This document shows, one piece after another, positions 23,361 through 31,812 of a stretch of DNA of 56,045 bases (positions within the stretch are counted from its first letter, which is position 1; every line of letters starts with the position of its first letter). Under the pieces are notes generated by a model. It was not told the origin of the DNA. It worked only from the letters and a program-made list of their open reading frames with translations, and made no database searches. This DNA is from Succinatimonas sp. UBA6849 (GTDB taxonomy: Bacteria > Pseudomonadota > Gammaproteobacteria > Enterobacterales > Succinivibrionaceae): NCBI GenBank assembly GCA_002449335.1, contig DKDL01000002.1, positions 93,607 to 149,651 on the forward strand, given 5' to 3'. The translations under genes and the position numbers were made by a program.

Positions 23361-24932
23361 TTAAGGTTGTGGATACATGGTTGATGGGTAATCAAATCCA
23401 CTATTAAATCCTAAAGGTATTCCAATCATCCAGTAAGCGTATAACACTGCTGTTAGAACAATTAAAAGAGCAAAAGTGTAAGGCAACATCATTGAGCTTA
23501 AGGTACCAACACCTGACTTCTTACAGTATCTCTGGCAGTATAAAATCAGCAATGGATAGAATGGGAATAAAGGAGTACATACGTTTACAGCTGAATCTGA
23601 AACTCTAAATGCTGCCTGTGTAAGTTCAGGTGAAATACCTAACATCATCAGCATTGGCACAAAAATGGTTGATAAAATAGCCCATTTTGAAGTAGCTGAA
23701 GTGATTAACACGTTTAGCATTGCTGTAAGAATAATGATACCAAACAGTGTAATACCTGATGGCATACCTAAATTCTTTAAGAATTCAGCTCCTGAAATTG
23801 CTAACAGTGAACCGATATTTGAAGCACCGAATACATATAAGAACTGACCTGCGAAGAAACAGAAAACGATGAATGATAAAAGCATCTTCATGATGTTTTC
23901 CATTGATGCGATCACATCTCTAGACTTCTTAAAGGTACCTGCAATATAGCCATATACAAGACCAGGAACTGAGAAGAAGATAAAGAGTAATGGAACCAAG
24001 CCTTGCATTACAGGAGCTTTTGGTGATGTCAATGAACCATCAGGTGCTCTGAATAATGAGTTTTCTGGATAGCAAAGAATAAACAAAAGAGCTAATAAAG
24101 CAACTACAGTTGCTAATGCTGCGTAGTAAGCTTTATTCTCTAAAGGAGTTACATCTTCGATAACTAAAGTCTTATCTGTCTTAGTAGTTTCATCTAATGG
24201 CATAGTAGCCCACAGACGAGGCTCAACAACCTTATCAGTTACAAACCAGATTGCGCCAATAATAAAGAATGTACCACCTAAAGCATAGAAGTAGTTACAT
24301 AGAACATTTACGCTGTAGTTAGGATCAATTGAGTGAGAAGCTGCTTCTGTAAAGCCCTGCATAATAGGGTCAATAATTGATGGTGTATATGAAGCTGTAA
24401 AGCCACCTGCTAAACCTGCAAATGAACAGGCAATACCTGCTAAAGGATGTCTGCCTGAAGCATAGAAAATTAAAGCAGATACAGGCATTAAGATGGTATA
24501 AGCACTGTCTGATACGATGTGACAAACAATTGATACGAAAATTACAGTTGGAGTTAAGAATTTTTTAGGAGTGATTGATAAGAACTTTCTAATTAAAACT
24601 TTAACGAAACCTGAACCTTCTGCAATACCAATACCTAATGTTGCAACAATTGTGATTCCTAATGGAGGGAATCCCATGAAATTCTTAACTGAGTTAACTA
24701 CTAAAGTTAAGAGATTATCAGGTGCAAACATGTTAATGATTTTGATCTTTTCATGAGTATTTGGGTGAATGTAATCAAAATCTACATAAGATAATGCCAG
24801 TGACAGGAGCATTGTGAAAATAAGCGCATAGATAAACAGCATTGTAATGTGTGGCAGCTTATTTCCTAATCGTTCTACTACGTTTAAAAAACGATTTAAT
24901 AGCCCCAATTTAGCCGGTACGGATTGATTCAT
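23361..24932 (-). CDS. AbgT family transporter
   Basis: A 523-residue inner membrane protein with about 12-13 hydrophobic segments. The start LNVVERLGNKLPHITMLFIYAL, the motif SDSAYTILMPVSALIFYASGRHPLAGI and the closing NVCTPLFPFYPLLILYCQRY are hallmarks of the AbgT family (E. coli AbgT, MtrF, YdaH). Members take up p-aminobenzoyl-glutamate or export sulfa drugs; substrate here unknown. RBS GGAG before the ATG. The gene downstream is peptidase T, which suggests a link to small peptides or glutamate conjugates, but that is only context. Confidence 0.9.
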   Translation of the reverse strand: MNQSVPAKLGLLNRFLNVVERLGNKLPHITMLFIYALIFTMLLSLALSYVDFDYIHPNTHEKIKIINMFAPDNLLTLVVNSVKNFMGFPPLGITIVATLGIGIAEGSGFVKVLIRKFLSITPKKFLTPTVIFVSIVCHIVSDSAYTILMPVSALIFYASGRHPLAGIACSFAGLAGGFTASYTPSIIDPIMQGFTEAASHSIDPNYSVNVLCNYFYALGGTFFIIGAIWFVTDKVVEPRLWATMPLDETTKTDKTLVIEDVTPLENKAYYAALATVVALLALLFILCYPENSLFRAPDGSLTSPKAPVMQGLVPLLFIFFSVPGLVYGYIAGTFKKSRDVIASMENIMKMLLSFIVFCFFAGQFLYVFGASNIGSLLAISGAEFLKNLGMPSGITLFGIIILTAMLNVLITSATSKWAILSTIFVPMLMMLGISPELTQAAFRVSDSAVNVCTPLFPFYPLLILYCQRYCKKSGVGTLSSMMLPYTFALLIVLTAVLYAYWMIGIPLGFNSGFDYPSTMYPQP

Positions 24933-24972
24933 ATGTTCTCCGTTTTATTGAAAATAACCACTAATAGGACAC

Positions 24973-24995
24973 AAAAAAAGCAGTCACTTGACTGC
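24973..24995 (-). terminator. Terminator of the tRNA operon
   Basis: On the minus strand GCAGTC-AAGT-GACTGC is followed by TTTTTTT. It lies 10 bases past the tRNA-Leu 3' end. Confidence 0.93.
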
Positions 24996-25004
24996 CTGTT
25001 TTGT

Positions 25005-25089
25005 TGGTGCGAAAGGAGGGACTCGAACCCTCACGCCTTGCGGTACAAACACCTGAAGCTTGCGCGTCTACCAATTTCGCCACTTTCGC
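25005..25089 (-). tRNA. tRNA-Leu (CAG)
   Basis: Minus-strand gene of 85 nt with a long variable arm, as leucine tRNAs have. Acceptor GCGAAAG pairs with CTTTCGC; the D-loop has TTGGTAGAC; anticodon stem CAAGC/GTTTG holds the loop TTCAGGT with anticodon CAG (reads CUG); T-arm GAGGG-TTCGAGT-CCCTC. Discriminator A and CCA are encoded. It is the second gene of a two-tRNA unit. Confidence 0.97.
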
Positions 25090-25108
25090 AATAATAATTT
25101 TTTTGATG

Positions 25109-25182
25109 TGATCCCGATGAGAGTCGAACTCATGACCACCGGCTTCGGAAACCGATACTCTATCCACCTGAGCTACGGGATC
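25109..25182 (-). tRNA. tRNA-Arg (CCG)
   Basis: Minus-strand gene of 74 nt. Acceptor GATCCCG pairs with CGGGATC; D-arm TAGCTCAGGTGGATAGAG; anticodon loop TTCCGAA gives CCG (reads CGG); T-arm ATGAG-TTCGACT-CTCAT. The bases after the discriminator A read CA, not CCA, so the CCA end must be added by nucleotidyltransferase, unlike the neighbouring tRNA-Leu. The anticodon stem holds two G-U pairs. Confidence 0.95.
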
Positions 25183-25209
25183 ATCGTGAACCATCAGAAT
25201 ATGCCGGTC

Positions 25210-25237
25210 ATTATAGCAAAATTATTTATTCCTGCAA
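25210..25237 (-). promoter_or_regulatory. tRNA operon promoter
   Basis: On the minus strand TTGCAG (-35, 25237-25232), a 16-bp spacer and TATAAT (-10, 25215-25210), about 28 bp upstream of tRNA-Arg. It is the clearest sigma-70 promoter in the window. Confidence 0.85.
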
Positions 25238-25283
25238 GAAAGATAGCTAAAATATATATAAATTTTGACGAGGATAAAACGAT

Positions 25284-26027
25284 ATGAATTTTGATAAAAG
25301 ATTGGCTTTTAGAGGTATCAGAGCGCTGTACGGAAACGACGGTTTTGAGAAGTTACAAAACTCACACGTAACCGTTATCGGTGTCGGTGGTATCGGCTCA
25401 TGGGCAACAGAAGCTCTGTGCAGAACCGCCATTGGATCTCTTACCCTCATCGATAATGATACTATCGAGATCACCAATTCAAACAGACAGCTTCATACCA
25501 CCTCAAAGACTGTTGGTTTAGGCAAAGCAAGAGTATTAGCTGACAGACTTTTAGAAATCAATCCTCTTTTAGATATTGAAGTAATCGAAACCAAACTGAC
25601 ACCAGAGAATATTGATGGGGTATTAGAAGGGAAAACTGATTATGTATGCGACTGTATCGATGATATCGATGCTAAAGCATATGTTTGCAACTACCTGTTC
25701 AGACACAACGCAACTTTCATTGAAGCAGGTGGCGCTGGTGGCAGACGTGATCCTTCAAAACTGAAGATTGGAGATATCAATACCGCTAATGGTGATGCTT
25801 TAATTTCAAAACTGAGAGCTCGCTTAAGAAAGGATTACGGATTTCAATCTAATAGCAAAAAGTTCAATATTAGCTGCACTTTTTCTAACGAAAAGCCTAT
25901 ATACTCTTCAAAAGAAGATTATCTAAGTGGTGATCTACCTGCATTTGGCGCTTCAATGAGTGTAACTGCATCAGCAGGTCTTTTAATCTCTTCATGGATC
26001 ATAAATAAGATCACCTCTAAGAACTGA
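25284..26027 (+). CDS. tcdA: tRNA threonylcarbamoyladenosine dehydratase
   Basis: A 247-residue E1-like (ThiF/MoeB fold) enzyme that cyclises t6A37 to ct6A in tRNA using ATP. The nucleotide loop VIGVGGIGSWATEAL lies at residues 31-45, the Asn-Arg-Gln motif at TNSNRQLH, and the TcdA-typical GGAGGRRDPSKLKIGDI block is clear. The C-terminal half ends in a hydrophobic stretch (SAGLLISSWIINKI), as in E. coli TcdA, which is membrane-associated. It opens a tight three-gene unit with the primase-like gene and rep. AGGA lies 8 bases before the ATG. Confidence 0.93.
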   Translation: MNFDKRLAFRGIRALYGNDGFEKLQNSHVTVIGVGGIGSWATEALCRTAIGSLTLIDNDTIEITNSNRQLHTTSKTVGLGKARVLADRLLEINPLLDIEVIETKLTPENIDGVLEGKTDYVCDCIDDIDAKAYVCNYLFRHNATFIEAGGAGGRRDPSKLKIGDINTANGDALISKLRARLRKDYGFQSNSKKFNISCTFSNEKPIYSSKEDYLSGDLPAFGASMSVTASAGLLISSWIINKITSKN

Positions 26028-26050
26028 TATTGATTGATACGGATTTAAGA

Positions 26051-28027
26051 ATGCAAGAGCAAGAATTTGAGAAGCAAAAGCAGTTTTTATTAAGTAAACT
26101 GCCTGATTATCTGAAAAGTAAAGGAATTAACGTTAATTCCAACTTTTTTTGTTTAAATCCTACTGACACAGCTCATATTCCAAGCATGAGTTACGATGCA
26201 TCTAACTATACAGTTAAGTGCTTTAACTGCAATGCTGTCTATAATATCTTTGATCTGATTGGTATTGATTTTAATATCAGTGATTTTTCTCACCAGTTTA
26301 TCAAGGCGCATGAACTTTACATAGGTAAGGTGCCTTTAGGTTTCATTGATGTTTTAAAGAACTATAACAATCAAAAGCAACCTGAAATCAGAAAGCCTAC
26401 ATTTGAAATTGAAAACAACAATTTCTTAGCTTCTCATTCTTCTCAAAAAGAGGTACGTGTTCCTTTTGGTTTTAATGAAAACCATAATAACGAACAGTTT
26501 GATCAGAACTTACAGCAACAGCAAACACAACCTCAAAGACAATTTAATACCATTTCTCCATTTGATGAAGCTAAGTTAAAGCCTTTTAATTTGCGAGGAA
26601 ATACCCCATCAAATGCTAATGCTCAAACATTTGGCAACAATTCATTTGGTCAACAGCAAAGTAGCTTTGGTCAGCAGAACTTAAACAATCAAAACCAATT
26701 CTCTTCTGCTCAGAATCAATTTGCATTCAATGATCAGCAAAATATCTCTCACAGATTTGGTGATTCTCAGGTATCTCCATTTGCATACGCATCAGAATCA
26801 GCTAATGACTTTACTGATTATGTAAATCAATGCGCCTCTAATGTAGAAAAGACCTCTTATTTTAGAGACAGGGGCTTATCAGATTCTGTAATACGCAGAT
26901 TTAAATTAGGCTTTGATGAGAACTTCCAAGCTGAAATTAACAAGATCACTGGTCAGAAATCATACTGGAAAGCTGCCATCATTCCTTACGGAATTCATGG
27001 TTACTGCGTAAGAAATACTGATCTTAGTGCAAACAGCTCTAATGAAAGATATAAGAAAAAAGGTATCTTTGACATCTACAATCATGAAGCATTAGAGCAA
27101 AAAGGCACCATCTTTATAACTGAAGGTGAGTTTGATGCATTAAGTTTAGAAACACTAGGCTATAGAGCTATAGCTTTAGGTGGAGCTGGTAATGTAAGAC
27201 AGCTCATAGAATGCATCAAAGATTCAACTGAAGAACACACTTTCTATATTTCTCTTGATAATGATGAAGCTGGTCGAGAAGCTACCGCTAAGATCTGTAC
27301 ATACCTACATCAACTAGGTATACCATTTAAATGTCTAAACCTAGCTCATCCTTACAAAGACATCAACGAAGCTTTGTACAGTGATAAAGACATGCTAAAA
27401 GAAAGATTAGCTAATTTAGATAAGATCCTCTCTTATCAATTTGAAGATATTTGTGCGCCTACCGCTTACAAATATATTTGCGCACCTGAGGATTTAAATA
27501 CTCTAGAGTTATCAAGTGCTCTGTATTCTTTTAGCGCCAGACCTCAGGTTTTAAGACGTTTTGTAAGTCAAATCATAAAGACAAAACTATCATCAATTGT
27601 CTATGCCGGTAACAGAGCTCAGTGGAAATACATTTCAAATCTTGTAGCAGAGCAACAGCAACCATTTGACGCATCTCAATGGCAGTTAGTTAAGTTCTTG
27701 GAACTAAAAGATAGTGATATTGAAAAACAGCTTATCGATGGTATTGAATCTCAGACCATTCAAGGAAATACCAACTTTGTAGCTATGTTAGATTTATGTG
27801 CATACTCTCAACAGGATACTTTATCTCTGCTAGACAAGTTATCTTCCGAGGTTAAATCCATTGGTATTCCTATCATCGTTCTTTGTAACAAAGCAGACAG
27901 AGACTATGTGGAAGGACTTTCTTTCCAAAACATAGATATCGATGTTCAACCAAACGGTGATTTTATCTGCAATACTATTGATAAAAATGGTGTTCCTCTA
28001 AGCTTTGTAAAGTGCATCGGAATCTAG
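26051..28027 (+). CDS. Primase-like protein: CHC2 zinc finger, Q/N-rich linker, TOPRIM, degenerate helicase-like C-terminus
   Basis: A 658-residue protein (665 if a TTG at 26030 is used). Numbering from the ATG: a CHC2-type zinc site C34, H42, C57, C60 in the pattern of DnaG-like primases; a Gln/Asn-rich low-complexity linker (about 106-241, with QQQQ, FGQQQ and NNQNQ); then a TOPRIM core with FITEGEFDAL (E358) and LDNDEAGR (D403, D405). The last ~190 residues resemble the RecA-like core of DnaB-type primase-helicases in layout (LYSFSARP... and NFVAMLDLCAY...IPIIVLCNKADRDY), but no GxxGxGKT is present. It lies between tcdA and rep with 1-24 bp gaps, so a DNA repair or replication role is plausible. 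It is not dnaG: the layout is closest to primases of phages and mobile elements. Confidence 0.75.
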   Translation: MQEQEFEKQKQFLLSKLPDYLKSKGINVNSNFFCLNPTDTAHIPSMSYDASNYTVKCFNCNAVYNIFDLIGIDFNISDFSHQFIKAHELYIGKVPLGFIDVLKNYNNQKQPEIRKPTFEIENNNFLASHSSQKEVRVPFGFNENHNNEQFDQNLQQQQTQPQRQFNTISPFDEAKLKPFNLRGNTPSNANAQTFGNNSFGQQQSSFGQQNLNNQNQFSSAQNQFAFNDQQNISHRFGDSQVSPFAYASESANDFTDYVNQCASNVEKTSYFRDRGLSDSVIRRFKLGFDENFQAEINKITGQKSYWKAAIIPYGIHGYCVRNTDLSANSSNERYKKKGIFDIYNHEALEQKGTIFITEGEFDALSLETLGYRAIALGGAGNVRQLIECIKDSTEEHTFYISLDNDEAGREATAKICTYLHQLGIPFKCLNLAHPYKDINEALYSDKDMLKERLANLDKILSYQFEDICAPTAYKYICAPEDLNTLELSSALYSFSARPQVLRRFVSQIIKTKLSSIVYAGNRAQWKYISNLVAEQQQPFDASQWQLVKFLELKDSDIEKQLIDGIESQTIQGNTNFVAMLDLCAYSQQDTLSLLDKLSSEVKSIGIPIIVLCNKADRDYVEGLSFQNIDIDVQPNGDFICNTIDKNGVPLSFVKCIGI

Positions 28028-28028
28028 G

Positions 28029-30062
28029 ATGCAGTTAAATCAAGCTCAACAGGAAGCTGTCGATTATGTAGACGGACCTTGTCTGGTTCTAGCTGGTGCA
28101 GGATCAGGCAAGACCCGTGTGATCACCACTAAAATCGTCAGCCTCATCAATAAACATTTCATTGCCCCACAGCAGATCTGCGCTGTAACTTTTACTAACA
28201 AAGCTGCTGCTGAAATGCGAGATAGAGTAAAACAGGAATTAGGCTCTGAAAGATCTTCTTTAATCACTATTTCAACATTCCATTCTTTAGGATTAAACAT
28301 CTTAAAAGAAGAATCCGTAGCTCTAGGATTAGGCAGAAACTTTACCCTCTTTGATCAGTACGATAGCTTCAAACTGATTAAAGATATTGTCAGAGAAAAG
28401 TTTCCACAGATCTTAGTTGATAATTCAGAGAAAACTGTTGTTGAAGAAATAGCAACAGATATCAGCACCTGGAAGACTAGTCTTTTAAGACCTGAGGATA
28501 TTGCTGTAAGAACCATCAGAGTTCAGGTATATGAGGCTTATCAGGCATATCTATCTGCCTGTAATGCTGCTGATTTTGAAGATTTAATCTTTAAAACCAC
28601 GCTATTGCTTCGAGACAATCAAGCAGTTAGAGATAAATGGAGCTCTTACTATAAATACATCCTTGTAGATGAGTATCAGGATACTAACGAAACTCAGTAT
28701 CAGTTATTAAAATACCTGACATCTAAAAACAAGAGATTCACAGTCGTTGGTGATGACGATCAGTCTATCTATGCGTGGCGTGGAGCACGTCCTGAGAACA
28801 TTAAAGTTTTAAGCAATGACTTCCCTGATTTAAAAGTTATCAAGCTTGAGCAAAACTATCGTTCTACACAGCACATTCTTAACTGTGCAAATAAGTTAAT
28901 TTCAAATAACGAACATATTTTCAACAAAACTTTGTACACAAAATCTAATGTTGGAAAGAAAGTTCAAATCATGGAATTACGCACTCAAAACGATGAGGCT
29001 GATAGAGTAGTGCAGTTAATCTTGGCACATCAATTTAGAACGCACTCTCAGTGGAAAGATTACGCTGTTTTATATAGAAGTAATTCTCAATCACGACCTT
29101 TAGAAAAAGCTTTTAGAGAAGCAAGAATTCCTTGCTTTATTTCTGGAGGCAGTAGCTTTTTTGAGCAAGTAGAAATCAAGGATATGTTAAGTTGGTGTCG
29201 TGTTATTTGTAATCCATATGACGACATGGCTTTGCTAAGAGTAATTAACATTCCTAGAAGAGGTATTGGTCATGAAACTATCAATGCTCTATTCTCACAA
29301 GCTAAAGCAATTGGAAAGTCTCTTTATGAGAGTGCTTTAAATCCTAATGTCACCAAAGATCTAATTCCAAGACAGAAAAAATCCTTAGGTGAGTTTGTAA
29401 TTTTACTTACCAAGTTACGTCAGTACATTCTCAATGGCAAAGATAAAGAATTAGCTGATGAGCTGACAGAGTTAATTGGCTATAACGCTTATATAAAAGC
29501 CAATACCGACAGTAAAGTTGCAACTGAAATCAAAATTAAGAATGTAAAAATTCTTTTATCATGGATATCTGATCTTATCGCCGGTAAAAAAGGCGATACC
29601 CCATTAAGTTTCCTCGAGGCTGTAGATAAATTAGGCTTAAGAGAAATGATGGACAGAAAGAATGATGATCAAGACAACGATGCTGTACAGATGATGACTC
29701 TTCATGCATCTAAAGGTCTTGAATTTCCATATGTATTCTTAGTTGGTATGGAGGAAGGCTCACTACCACATAAGAACTCTTTACCAACAGAAGAAAATCA
29801 AGGTGAGGATAACGTCGATGAGGAAAGACGTTTAGCTTATGTAGGTATTACAAGAGCAAGACAGGAATTAACACTACTGCTAGCTAGAGAAGTTACCCAA
29901 AGAAATGGCGTACCAGATGCTATTCATCCTAGCCGCTTTTTAAAAGAACTTCCTGCTGAGGATACCGAGTACTACCCATTAGGAACTCAAGCAAAAACTT
30001 CTGAGGAGCAGTACAAATCAGATATTGATGAAGCATTAAAACAATTAGAGAGCATTCTCTAA
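28029..30062 (+). CDS. rep: ATP-dependent DNA helicase Rep
   Basis: A 677-residue superfamily 1A 3'-5' helicase. Walker A is LAGAGSGKTR (residues 21-30); further motifs are FTNKAAAEM, ISTFHSLGL (Ia/Ib), VDEYQDTN (II), VGDDDQSIYAWRGA (III), QNYRS (IV), TLHASKGLEFPYV (V) and DEERRLAYVGITRARQEL (VI). Length and sequence fit E. coli Rep better than UvrD, especially the start LNQAQQEAVDYVDGPCLVLAG. It removes proteins ahead of the fork and helps restart. It begins 1 base after the stop of the primase-like gene, so the two are probably co-translated. Confidence 0.95.
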   Translation: MQLNQAQQEAVDYVDGPCLVLAGAGSGKTRVITTKIVSLINKHFIAPQQICAVTFTNKAAAEMRDRVKQELGSERSSLITISTFHSLGLNILKEESVALGLGRNFTLFDQYDSFKLIKDIVREKFPQILVDNSEKTVVEEIATDISTWKTSLLRPEDIAVRTIRVQVYEAYQAYLSACNAADFEDLIFKTTLLLRDNQAVRDKWSSYYKYILVDEYQDTNETQYQLLKYLTSKNKRFTVVGDDDQSIYAWRGARPENIKVLSNDFPDLKVIKLEQNYRSTQHILNCANKLISNNEHIFNKTLYTKSNVGKKVQIMELRTQNDEADRVVQLILAHQFRTHSQWKDYAVLYRSNSQSRPLEKAFREARIPCFISGGSSFFEQVEIKDMLSWCRVICNPYDDMALLRVINIPRRGIGHETINALFSQAKAIGKSLYESALNPNVTKDLIPRQKKSLGEFVILLTKLRQYILNGKDKELADELTELIGYNAYIKANTDSKVATEIKIKNVKILLSWISDLIAGKKGDTPLSFLEAVDKLGLREMMDRKNDDQDNDAVQMMTLHASKGLEFPYVFLVGMEEGSLPHKNSLPTEENQGEDNVDEERRLAYVGITRARQELTLLLAREVTQRNGVPDAIHPSRFLKELPAEDTEYYPLGTQAKTSEEQYKSDIDEALKQLESIL

Positions 30063-30120
30063 TTCTCTTTGCGGTACAACTTTTGCAAACTATCCTTTCA
30101 TCCTATTAACTTTTATCCAA

Positions 30121-30151
30121 TTAAAAAGCCCTCAAACTTTCGTTTGAGGGC
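30121..30151 (-). terminator. Terminator of ilvC, shared with rep
   Basis: On the minus strand GCCCTCAAAC-GAAA-GTTTGAGGGC is a perfect 10-bp stem with a GAAA tetraloop, followed by TTTTTAATT. On the plus strand the same hairpin is followed by a weaker CTTAAAAT. Confidence 0.92.
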
Positions 30152-30177
30152 CTTAAAATCAGTTTAGAAAACTTCTT

Positions 30178-31665
30178 TTAGTTGTTACCAACAGAAACTT
30201 CCTTCATGTCTGACATGTAAGCACGTAGCTTGCGACCAACAACCTCGATTGGGTGGTTGCGGATCTGATCGTTGATCTTGATTAACTCAACATTATCAAC
30301 TGCATTGTCACCCTTTAAGGTCTCACCAAATACGTCTAACTTCTGCTTTGCCATGAAGTCCTTTAATAAAGGAATTGCTGCATTAGCGAATAAGTAGTTA
30401 CCGTACTCAGCAGTATCAGAAATAACAACGTTCATCTCGTATAAACGACGACGAGCGATGGTGTTAGCGATTAGAGGTAACTCATGTAATGACTCATAGT
30501 AAGCTGACTCTGGGTAGATACCTGAATGAGTCATGGTGTCGAATGCTAATTCAATACCAGCCTTAGCGAAAGCAACTAGTAAAGTACCCTTATCGAAGTA
30601 CTCTTGCTCAGAGATCTTAGTATCACAAGCTGGAGCATTCTCAAATGCGCTCTTAGCGTAGTTCTCTCTCCAAGTGTGTAACTTAACATCGCCGTTAGCC
30701 CAGTCTTCCATCATAACACGTGAGAATTCACCGCTCTCGATGTCATCCATGTGCTTTAAGTATAGGTCTTTTAAGATTGACTTAATTTCTTCAGCTAAGT
30801 AGAAAGCCTTGATCTTTGCTGGATTTGATAGACGATCCATCATGTTGGTGATACCGCCCTGCTTTAGAGCCTCACAGATGGTCTCCCAACCGTACTGTAA
30901 TAACTTGCAAGCGTAAGCCTTGTCAGCACCTAAAGCTACAGCATGGTCGTAGCACATTACAGTTGCAGCCTGTAAAACACCGCAAAGAATGGTCTGCTCG
31001 CCCATTAAGTCTGACTTAACTTCAGCTACGAATGATGAACGCAAGCAACCTGCTCTATCACCACCTAAGCCTGAAGCCCAAGCCTTAGCAAATGCCCAGC
31101 CTTCGCCGTTAGGATCGTTCTCAGGGTGAACAGCTAATAGCATAGGAACACCGAAACCACGACGATACTCTTCACGAACTTCAGTACCAGGAGCCTTAGG
31201 AGCAACCATGATTACGGTTAAGTCCTTACGAACCTGCATACCTAACTCAACGATGTTGAAACCGTGAGAGTAACCTAAAGCTGCACCTGCCTTCATTAAA
31301 GGCTGAACTGAGTTAACTACGTTCTCGTGCTGCTTATCTGGAGTTAAGTTGATTACTAAATCAGCTGTAGGAATAACCTGCTCATATGTACCAACTTTAA
31401 AACCGTTCTCAGTAGCTCTCTTGTAAGAAGCTCTCTTCTCATCAATAGCTGCCTGACGTAAAGCGTAGCTAACGTCTAGACCAGAATCTCTCAGGTTTAA
31501 GCCCTGGTTTAAGCCCTGTGCACCGCAACCTACGATAACAACTTTCTTACCCTTTAAGAAGTTGCAACCATCAGCGAACTCGCTACGGTCCATTAACTCA
31601 CAGCAGCCCAACTGAGCTAACTTCTGACGTAAATTCAATGTATTGAAATAATTAAAGTTGGCCAT
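30178..31665 (-). CDS. ilvC: Ketol-acid reductoisomerase, long (class II) form
   Basis: A 495-residue enzyme of valine/isoleucine synthesis: isomerises and reduces acetolactate or acetohydroxybutyrate with NADPH and Mg2+. The dinucleotide loop VIVGCGAQGLNQGLNLRDSG starts at residue 44; SYALRQ follows as the cofactor-phosphate region; APKAPGTEVREEYRRGFGVP and the duplicated C-terminal knotted domain place it in the enterobacterial class II (E. coli IlvC is 491). Divergent from ilvY with an IlvY-type palindrome between them, so it is probably induced by its substrate through IlvY. Confidence 0.97.
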   Translation of the reverse strand: MANFNYFNTLNLRQKLAQLGCCELMDRSEFADGCNFLKGKKVVIVGCGAQGLNQGLNLRDSGLDVSYALRQAAIDEKRASYKRATENGFKVGTYEQVIPTADLVINLTPDKQHENVVNSVQPLMKAGAALGYSHGFNIVELGMQVRKDLTVIMVAPKAPGTEVREEYRRGFGVPMLLAVHPENDPNGEGWAFAKAWASGLGGDRAGCLRSSFVAEVKSDLMGEQTILCGVLQAATVMCYDHAVALGADKAYACKLLQYGWETICEALKQGGITNMMDRLSNPAKIKAFYLAEEIKSILKDLYLKHMDDIESGEFSRVMMEDWANGDVKLHTWRENYAKSAFENAPACDTKISEQEYFDKGTLLVAFAKAGIELAFDTMTHSGIYPESAYYESLHELPLIANTIARRRLYEMNVVISDTAEYGNYLFANAAIPLLKDFMAKQKLDVFGETLKGDNAVDNVELIKINDQIRNHPIEVVGRKLRAYMSDMKEVSVGNN

Positions 31666-31765
31666 TTTATAACCTTCGTAAAAATGAAATTAACCAAAAA
31701 AAATCTTACCTGTGTGGTAACTGATTTTTATAATAGCACAATTTTATAAAAAGGAATATAATTTC

Positions 31766-31794
31766 TTTTATATTGCAAAAAATGCAATATAAAA
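31766..31794. promoter_or_regulatory. IlvY operator in the ilvC-ilvY intergenic region
   Basis: TTTTATATTGCA-AAAAA-TGCAATATAAAA is an inverted repeat with perfect 12-bp arms. The core TTGCA-N5-TGCAA has the T-N11-A form of LysR-family sites and lies 19 bp upstream of ilvY, as expected for the autoregulated IlvY site that also activates ilvC. An ilvY -10 box, TATAAT, lies just upstream (31757-31762). Confidence 0.8.
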
Positions 31795-31812
31795 TTTTAA
31801 GGACTATATAGA

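Noticed and set aside
24961..25194. Open frame on the minus strand across the tRNA genes
   Set aside because: It runs through two well-formed tRNA genes and their terminator; no ribosome binding site or protein similarity.
28029..30062. Assignment of the helicase as UvrD or PcrA
   Set aside because: Start, motif wording and length fit Rep better, and it lacks the longer UvrD C-terminal part.
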